Part shown: piece by piece, positions 32,501-36,464 of the stretch
Layout of the letters: the number at the start of each line of letters is the position of its first letter
Numbering within the stretch: position 1 is the stretch's first letter
Source of the DNA: Halalkalibacter oceani
Lineage (GTDB): Bacteria > Bacillota > Bacilli > Bacillales > Bacillaceae_D
DNA length: 36,464 nucleotides
Assembly (NCBI RefSeq): GCF_023715705.1
Contig: NZ_JAMBOS010000034.1
Span: 1-36,464, forward strand
Direction of reading: 5' to 3'
The notes under the pieces: model-generated
What the model saw: only the letters and a program-made list of their open reading frames with translations
Database searches by the model: none
What the model was told of the DNA's origin: nothing
Made by a program: the position numbers and the translations under genes

Positions 32501-33030
32501 TTTACGATCCGGAAGATACGTCCAAGGTACTCGAGCGCTTCAGCTTCCCGCGCCAGCGCCAGAAGCCATACCTATGCTTAGCTGATTATCTTCGTCCGGT
32601 TGAAAGCGGCGAAATGGATTATGTCGGCTTCCTCGCTGTCACCGCCGGCCACGGTATCCGCGAATTAGCGGAGAAAGCGAAGGAGGAGGGCGACTATTTG
32701 GAAAGTCATCTAATGCAGGCCGCGGCCTTGGAGATTGCCGAAGGCTTTGCTGAGCGCCTCCACCAGCAAATGCGCGACCGCTGGGGCTTTCCGGATTCGG
32801 CCGACATGACGATGGAAGAGCGATTCTCCGCCAAATACCAGGGCGTACGCGTCTCGTTCGGCTATCCGGCCTGTCCGAATCTCGAAGATCAGGAGAAGCT
32901 GTTTGCCCTGCTGAAGCCGGAAAAAATCGGCGTTCAGCTGACGGAAGGCTTCATGATGGAGCCCGAAGCATCCGTTACTGCGATGGTCTTCTCCCATCCG
33001 GAAGGGCGTTATTTTAACGTGTTGGCGTAA
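29578..33030 (+). CDS. metH: Cobalamin-dependent methionine synthase
   Basis: MetH moves the methyl group of methyl-THF through cobalamin to homocysteine. All four modules are present in the 1150 residues: homocysteine domain (1-325, zinc cysteines C227 and C290/C291), folate domain (about 335-610, FVGERTNVIGSRKFK), cobalamin domain (about 640-880, with H724 in GDVHDIG as the lower ligand), and the C-terminal SAM reactivation domain (about 890-1150, with YPACPNLEDQ). The length is usual and no key residue is missing. It is the last gene of the S-box operon, followed by a terminator. Bacillus subtilis uses MetE instead. Confidence 0.97.
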   Translation: MTKSLFEQQLERKILVLDGAMGTMLQQANLSAEDFGGEEYEGCNEYLNETAPEVIEKIHRDYLQAGADIIETNTFGSTNIVLDDYDLGHKAGELSRVSAEIARRVADEFSTPEWPRFVAGAMGPTTKSLSVTGGVTFEQLIESYYEQARGLILGGVDVMLLETSQDMRNVKAAYIGIEQAFTELEKKLPIIVSGTIEPMGTTLAGQNIEAFYLSLEHMNPTVVGLNCATGPEFMRDHIRSLSDLATTYVSCYPNAGLPDEEGHYHESPDSLATKLSAFAEKGWLNIVGGCCGTTPVHIAAMVEATKDFAPRVIKAKHPHAVSGIEPLIYEESMRPLFVGERTNVIGSRKFKRLIAEGKFEEASEIARAQVKRGAHVIDVCLADPDREELEDMEQFLSYVINKVKVPLMIDSTDEHVIEKALTYSQGKAIINSINLEDGEERFEKVIPIVKRYGAAVVVGTIDEKGMAVSAERKLEVAKRSHDLLVNKYGLKPEDIIFDPLVFPVGTGDEQYIGSANATVEGIRLIKEALPDCLTILGVSNVSFGLPPVGREVLNAVYLYECTQAGLDYAIVNTEKLERYASISDNEKEMSRKLLFETTDETLAEFTAFYRGKKAEKKVELSTLTLEERLASYIVEGTKEGLTKDLDEALAKYDDPLDIINGPLMTGMDEVGRLFNNNELIVAEVLQSAEVMKASVAHLEPFMEKKEDDNGKGKIILATVKGDVHDIGKNLVEIILSNNGFKIVNLGIKVTSTELIEAIKKEKPDAVGLSGLLVKSAQQMVLTAQDLRQQKISIPILVGGAALTRKFTDTKIAAEYEGMVLYAKDAMNGLEIANRLANPNERTRLAEELAEARAKKDAVRKERTAGELDDSVKTAVRSDVKTDGPIFTPTDLDTHILRDYKLSHLEPYINMQMLLGRHLGLQGKVSRLLAEKDERAIQLKEKVDQFLQRAKVEKIISAHGMYRFFPAQGDGNDILIYDPEDTSKVLERFSFPRQRQKPYLCLADYLRPVESGEMDYVGFLAVTAGHGIRELAEKAKEEGDYLESHLMQAAALEIAEGFAERLHQQMRDRWGFPDSADMTMEERFSAKYQGVRVSFGYPACPNLEDQEKLFALLKPEKIGVQLTEGFMMEPEASVTAMVFSHPEGRYFNVLA

Positions 33031-33068
33031 GGCTTTTATCATCAATCAAATAACACCCTTACATGGAA

Positions 33069-33107
33069 GACCCCCTTCATTTACGACATTCGAAGGGGGT
33101 TTTTTCT
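33069..33107 (+). terminator. Terminator of the metI-yitJ-metH operon
   Basis: ACCCCCTTC (33070-33078) pairs with GAAGGGGGT (33092-33100), then six T. Confidence 0.9.
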
Positions 33108-33122
33108 TTGGAAAAAGAAAGA

Positions 33123-33170
33123 GGCTTGTGGCGTGTGAAGCCCTTGCCAGTAGGTCCAAAGCTAGTTTTG
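33123..33170 (-). repeat. 48-bp dispersed repeat, copy 2 (inverted)
   Basis: Reverse complement of 14596-14643 with two mismatches. It begins after the metH terminator and ends about 80 bp before the hydratase gene. Confidence 0.85.
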
Positions 33171-33257
33171 TTTCAAGTCCTTTGCATACTTTGAGCATAT
33201 ATTTCCCTTTTTTACAAAACAATAAAGATGTGCAGGTAAAAAAGGGGGATGAATGAA

Positions 33258-35213
33258 ATGGCGTTTAATGTGACGCAAAAGCTGATTGATGGCCATCTTT
33301 TGTTTGGTGAGATGACGCCGGGCACGGAAATTGGTTTGAAAATTGATCAAACGTTGACACAGGATGCGACCGGAACAATGGTGATGCTCGAATTGGAAGC
33401 GATGGGGCTCGACTATGCCAAAACCGAAGCCTCGGCCCAGTACGTCGATCATAATTTGATTCAAGTAGATAGCAAAAATCCGGACGACCACTTGTTTTTG
33501 GAAAGTGCGACACGACGGTTTGGCTTGTATTACAGCCGGCCGGGAAATGGAGTCAGTCACCCGGTTCATATGCAAAGGCTGGCGAAACCGGGAAAAACAT
33601 TGCTCGGCTCCGACAGTCATACATGCGCGAATGGCTGCATGGGAATGCTGGCGATGGGCGCTGGAGGAATCGACGTGGCGATGGCGATCGCCGGCGAGCC
33701 GTTTTATGTGAAAATGCCGCAGGTGTGGGGTATTGAGCTGAAAGGTGAGCTGCCTGACTGGGTCAGCGCCAAAGATGTGATCCTCGAACTGCTTCGCCGC
33801 CATGATGTCAAGGGCGGAGTCGGCTATGTCATGGAATACTTCGGTGAAGGGTTGAAGCATTTAAGCGCAATGGACCGTCACGTTATCGCCAATATGGGTG
33901 CCGAGCTTGGCGCGACAGGGACCGTCTTTCCGGCCGATGACGAAATTAAACGGTACTTAAAGCAGCAAAATAGGGAAGAGGATTGGATCGAACTGAAAGC
34001 GGATAAAGGGGCATCCTATGACAGGTACGAGGAAATCAATTTATCGGAGCTTGAACCACTTGTAGCCAAACCATCAAGCCCGGGGAATGTCGTTCCCGTG
34101 CGGGAGATTGCCGGGGAGCCGATTTATCAATCATATATCGGTTCTTCCGCCAATCCGGGCTATCGCGATTTTGCGATCGCCGCTGAGATTGTCAAAGGGA
34201 AACAGGTTGCTGATGGTGTCTCCCTCGATATTAATCCGAGCTCGCGCCAAATTTTGACCGATTTAGTGGAAGGGGGACATATTGCCAGCCTGCTTCAGTC
34301 CGGCGCCAGGCTCCACCAGGCCGGCTGCAACGGCTGTATCGGGATGGGCCAGGCTCCCGCCTCGGGAAGAAACAGTCTGAGAACAACACCGCGCAACTTT
34401 CCGGGACGGTCGGGAACGAGAGAGGACAGCGTGTTTTTATGCAGTCCTGAAACAGCCGCCGCTTCAGCATTGACAGGCAAAATCACCGATCCGCGTACGC
34501 TGGAGATGAATTATCCGAAAATAAAAGAGCCGAAGAAACGGACTGTCGATGAGAGCTTGTTATCGGCACCGTTACCGCTTGAAAAGGCGCGGGAAGTGGA
34601 ACTATATAAAGGCCCGAATATTGCTTCAATTCCGGAAATGAACGAGCTTCCTGATATGTTGGAAATTCCGGTTTTGCTGAAAATGGGCGACAATATTTCA
34701 ACGGATGAGATTTTAGCTGGCGGAGCCCGTGTACTGCCATTCCGCAGCAATCTGCCGGAGATCAGCAAATTCGTGTTTGAAATTGTTGACGAAACGTATT
34801 ATGAGCGGGCTCGGAAAACGGTGGAACAAGGCGGGCATGCGATTATCGGCGGCTTTAACTACGGGCAGGGCTCTAGTCGTGAGCATGCGGCGCTTGCTCC
34901 ACGATACTTGGGGCTGCGGGTCGCTCTTGTCAAGGACTTTGCCCGGATTCATTGGCAGAACCTGGTCAATTTCGGCATTTTGCCGCTGACCTTTGTTGAT
35001 GAAAAGGATTACGATAAGCTACAGCAGGGCGATATATTGACGATAACAGATGTAAAAAATAAGATTCAACAAGGAAATGAATTTAGCATTAGTCTAAATG
35101 GAGGCAAAGAAAGGATTAACGTGAGACATGCGCTCTCAGCACGGCAAATTGACATTATGATCAAAGGCGGATTAATCAACTGGGTAAAAGATCAGCAAAC
35201 GGTTACCTCGTAA
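33258..35213 (+). CDS. Aconitase-superfamily hydratase with an altered [4Fe-4S] ligand set
   Basis: The 651-residue protein is full length for the shorter, mitochondrial-like aconitate hydratase group: swivel and core motifs GSDSHT (117-122), RDVILEL-like AKDVILELLRR, GCNGCIGMGQAP (C357 and C360) and catalytic GSSREH (S540, R541). The motif that should read GSCTNSSY reads GSSANPGY (295-302), so the first cluster Cys is Ser 297. A CANGC pair (C123, C127) replaces the usual PTAGG after DSHT. It is therefore either a hydratase with an unusual cluster or a changed substrate, and citrate/isocitrate activity should not be assumed. The in-frame ATG at 33249 is too close to the GGGGG, so 33258 is chosen. 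Confidence 0.85.
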   Translation: MAFNVTQKLIDGHLLFGEMTPGTEIGLKIDQTLTQDATGTMVMLELEAMGLDYAKTEASAQYVDHNLIQVDSKNPDDHLFLESATRRFGLYYSRPGNGVSHPVHMQRLAKPGKTLLGSDSHTCANGCMGMLAMGAGGIDVAMAIAGEPFYVKMPQVWGIELKGELPDWVSAKDVILELLRRHDVKGGVGYVMEYFGEGLKHLSAMDRHVIANMGAELGATGTVFPADDEIKRYLKQQNREEDWIELKADKGASYDRYEEINLSELEPLVAKPSSPGNVVPVREIAGEPIYQSYIGSSANPGYRDFAIAAEIVKGKQVADGVSLDINPSSRQILTDLVEGGHIASLLQSGARLHQAGCNGCIGMGQAPASGRNSLRTTPRNFPGRSGTREDSVFLCSPETAAASALTGKITDPRTLEMNYPKIKEPKKRTVDESLLSAPLPLEKAREVELYKGPNIASIPEMNELPDMLEIPVLLKMGDNISTDEILAGGARVLPFRSNLPEISKFVFEIVDETYYERARKTVEQGGHAIIGGFNYGQGSSREHAALAPRYLGLRVALVKDFARIHWQNLVNFGILPLTFVDEKDYDKLQQGDILTITDVKNKIQQGNEFSISLNGGKERINVRHALSARQIDIMIKGGLINWVKDQQTVTS

Positions 35214-35231
35214 GGAAGGGGATGATAGAGA

Positions 35232-35405
35232 ATGGTTGATCGCAAAAATGTTTGCAAAGCGTGTGAGGGAACAGGAATGCTCGCTGATGACGAAGAATGG
35301 CAATACACATGCACGGTATGCGGCGGCGATGGATATGTTCAGCAGGAACACTCGACATCGTCCACCGTCTTACACGTCGATGAAAACAACCGGATTTTGG
35401 ATTGA
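35232..35405 (+). CDS. 57-residue protein with two CXXCXGXG motifs
   Basis: The motifs are CKACEGTG (8-15) and CTVCGGDG (27-34), the repeat of the DnaJ zinc finger, which forms a single zinc site here. A polar tail QQEHSTSSTVLHVDENNRILD follows. AAGGAAGGGGATGATAGAGA lies just before the ATG, 18 bp after the hydratase stop, so the two are very probably co-transcribed. A terminator follows at 35420. No J-domain is present. A metal or cluster related helper role for the hydratase is only a hypothesis. Confidence 0.75.
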   Translation: MVDRKNVCKACEGTGMLADDEEWQYTCTVCGGDGYVQQEHSTSSTVLHVDENNRILD

Positions 35406-35419
35406 ACTACCGTTTACAA

Positions 35420-35475
35420 AAAAAACAGAGAGGCCCGTTCTGCACAAAAAGTGCAGCCCGGGTTTTTCTGTTTTT
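35420..35475 (+). terminator. Terminator of the hydratase operon
   Basis: An AAACAGA/TCTGTTT outer stem (35423-35429 and 35467-35473) encloses GCCCG/CGGGT and CTGCAC/GTGCAG, ending in a T-run. Confidence 0.8.
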
Positions 35476-35560
35476 GTTAAAGGTGATGGGAGAAGCTGTG
35501 AAAGTATGAAAAATAGTAAAAAAGTTCGCAAAAAAGATGAACTCAGGGTCTAAATCACTA

Positions 35561-35589
35561 TTGGTTCTTTCATAAGGATGTAATAAAAT
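35561..35589 (+). promoter_or_regulatory. Promoter of the VanW-like gene
   Basis: TTGGTT (35561-35566), 17 bp and TAAAAT (35584-35589). Confidence 0.55.
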
Positions 35590-35627
35590 GGTACTTATAA
35601 TGACACCACGATAGGGAGAATGAACAG

Positions 35628-36413
35628 TTGAAAAAAGTACTATTATTATGTGTGATTTTAATCGGGGCGAGCGGATGTGCGGGGGCGACGGTCAATGGAA
35701 GTGAGCAAATCGCTGCTGAGGCAAATAAAAAAGCGGTAAACCTCTATATAAAAGAGCTGGAAGAAAGAGAAATTGACTTGATTAACCCGCTCAAACAGGA
35801 GGTATTAATGACGATCAGAAAAAGCGATTTTGCTGATTCTGAAGAGACTCTGCGCGAGTGGGTGAAGGAATTGGCCCGAGGCCCGAACGGCTTTGATCAG
35901 CGCATGAAAGCGGCCAAGGTTCGCGATGATGGAACGTTTGTGCCAGGTGTTCCTCAAGTTGTATTAAAAGAAGAGGAATTAGTGGAAAAAATCAAGCAAG
36001 CCAGTTATTTTACCCGGCAGCTCGAAATTCCGATTGAAGTAACCTATATTAACGTCACGGAAGAAGATGTCGCCGGCCTCGATGAAGTCGAGATCGGCCG
36101 TTATGCGACAAAGTTTACTTCTTCCATTAGCGGACGTGTCGATAATATCGACCTTTCAGCGAAGAGCATTTATGGCGTCGTCCTCGGTCCGGGAGACATC
36201 TTTTCGTTTAACCGGATTGTCGGGGAACGTACAAAAGCGCGCGGCTATAAAGAAGCGAATGTCATTGTTGATGGCGACTTCGTCAATGGACTCGGTGGCG
36301 GAATTTGCCAAACATCAACGACATTATATAATGTCGCCAGACTGTTGAGAAAGTCTTCTCAACAGTCTTTTTTTGTAGATATTAATCCGATTATTCGGGT
36401 AAATATAGTATAA
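35628..36413 (+). CDS. VanW-family lipoprotein, C-terminally truncated
   Basis: The TTG start follows AGGGAGA at nine bases. Residues 1-17 are a lipoprotein signal peptide (GASGC, Cys 17). The following 120 residues are a helical/peptidoglycan-binding-like region, then a VanW domain starts near residue 165 (KSIYGVVLGPGDIFSFNRIVGERTKARGY) and reaches GGGICQTSTTLYNVA (about 224-238). At that point a full VanW domain would go on for roughly 40-50 residues; instead, a terminator hairpin (36340-36368) lies in the frame and the last 20 residues are read-through of it. I regard it as a truncated, probably decayed gene. Confidence 0.7.
   Translation: MKKVLLLCVILIGASGCAGATVNGSEQIAAEANKKAVNLYIKELEEREIDLINPLKQEVLMTIRKSDFADSEETLREWVKELARGPNGFDQRMKAAKVRDDGTFVPGVPQVVLKEEELVEKIKQASYFTRQLEIPIEVTYINVTEEDVAGLDEVEIGRYATKFTSSISGRVDNIDLSAKSIYGVVLGPGDIFSFNRIVGERTKARGYKEANVIVDGDFVNGLGGGICQTSTTLYNVARLLRKSSQQSFFVDINPIIRVNIV
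36340..36374 (+). terminator. Terminator inside the VanW reading frame
   Basis: AGACTGTTGAGA (36340-36351) pairs with TCTCAACAGTCT (36357-36368), followed by a T-run to 36374. Confidence 0.8.
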
Positions 36414-36414
36414 T
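36409..36414 (+). promoter_or_regulatory. -10 box for the last gene
   Basis: TATAAT 32 bp before the next ATG; no good -35 (TCCGAT at 17 bp). It overlaps the read-through stop of the VanW frame, which supports a real gene boundary at the terminator. Confidence 0.45.
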
Positions 36415-36445
36415 ATAGGTAGATTAATTGTGAGGTGAGTTGTGT

Positions 36446-36464
36446 ATGTTACGCCCTGTCCGTG
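36446..36464 (+). CDS. Start of an unknown gene, cut by the window end
   Basis: GAGGTGAG seven bases before ATG, then MLRPVR. Too short to identify; a gene start is likely because of the promoter and ribosome site. Confidence 0.5.

Noticed and set aside
33162-33860. Long open frame on the minus strand overlapping the hydratase gene
   Set aside because: It lies antisense to a clearly coding region, has no matching ribosome site, and its sequence looks like a shadow (many His, Arg and Gln).
35236-35553. Overlapping plus-strand frame of about 105 codons at the hydratase 3' end
   Set aside because: It runs through the terminator at 35420-35475 in another frame from the 57-residue CXXCXGXG protein, which has the better ribosome site and motifs.

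Overview
The window reads as ordinary chromosome of an endospore-forming, Gram-positive, low-to-medium GC member of the Bacillaceae. The evidence is a complete gerA-type germination operon, strong AGGAGG-type ribosome binding sites, many TTG and GTG starts, a T-box in front of serA, an S-box (SAM-I) riboswitch in front of methionine genes, the YpdA enzyme of bacillithiol metabolism, and the Bacillus-type cluster fer / ypbB / recQ / ypbD / ypbF / ypbG / mecB. The genus cannot be fixed from the sequence. No phage, transposase, CRISPR array, tRNA or rRNA is visible; what is accessory lies mainly in the intergenic DNA.

Layout. 1-355: dense stem-loop DNA with two related elements whose arms covary, then a terminator-like repeat. 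356-1123: a class I methyltransferase. 1270-4973: the gerA/gerB/gerC germinant receptor operon. 5089-6012: an exported M23 peptidase with two LysM domains. 6098-6472: an unknown protein. 6473-6806: repeats, a long hairpin and a bidirectional terminator. 6801-8812 (minus): serA with its T-box leader and promoter. 8934-9986: a LysM-M14 peptidase. 10152-10400 (minus): ferredoxin, divergent from 10632-14558: ypbB, recQ, ypbD, a shortened ypbE-like gene and ypbF. 14596-15286: repeat modules, a small minus-strand gene with a cre-like site, and a 35-residue membrane peptide. 15423-16637: an M20 amidohydrolase. 16926-18507: an ECF sigma factor and its membrane anti-sigma factor with a likely autoregulatory promoter. 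18790-21773: a membrane protein, ypbG, a MerR regulator with a degenerate cobalamin-binding domain, and mecB. 21896-26301: ddl, ypdA, ansA (minus), prsW and a small zinc-ribbon protein. 26325-33030: an S-box-controlled operon metI-yitJ-metH. 33258-35405: an aconitase-superfamily hydratase followed closely by a small CXXCXGXG protein. 35628-36413: a VanW-type lipoprotein whose domain is cut short by a terminator. 36446 to the end: the start of another gene.

How the parts work together. metI, yitJ and metH carry activated homoserine through cystathionine or homocysteine toward methionine, with the methyl group supplied by methylene-THF reduction, all behind one SAM-sensing leader. serA begins serine synthesis and appears to be controlled by tRNA-Ser charging. 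The ECF pair and PrsW are both envelope-stress type functions, but no direct link between them can be read here.

Most notable: (1) the hydratase at 33258-35213 has Ser in place of the first of the three [4Fe-4S] cysteines of aconitases and is followed by a small paired-cysteine protein that is easily missed; (2) the MerR regulator has lost both cobalamin-ligand signatures; (3) the 1-200 region contains tandem stem-loop or pseudoknot elements with compensatory changes; (4) several repeat modules recur in separate intergenic regions.
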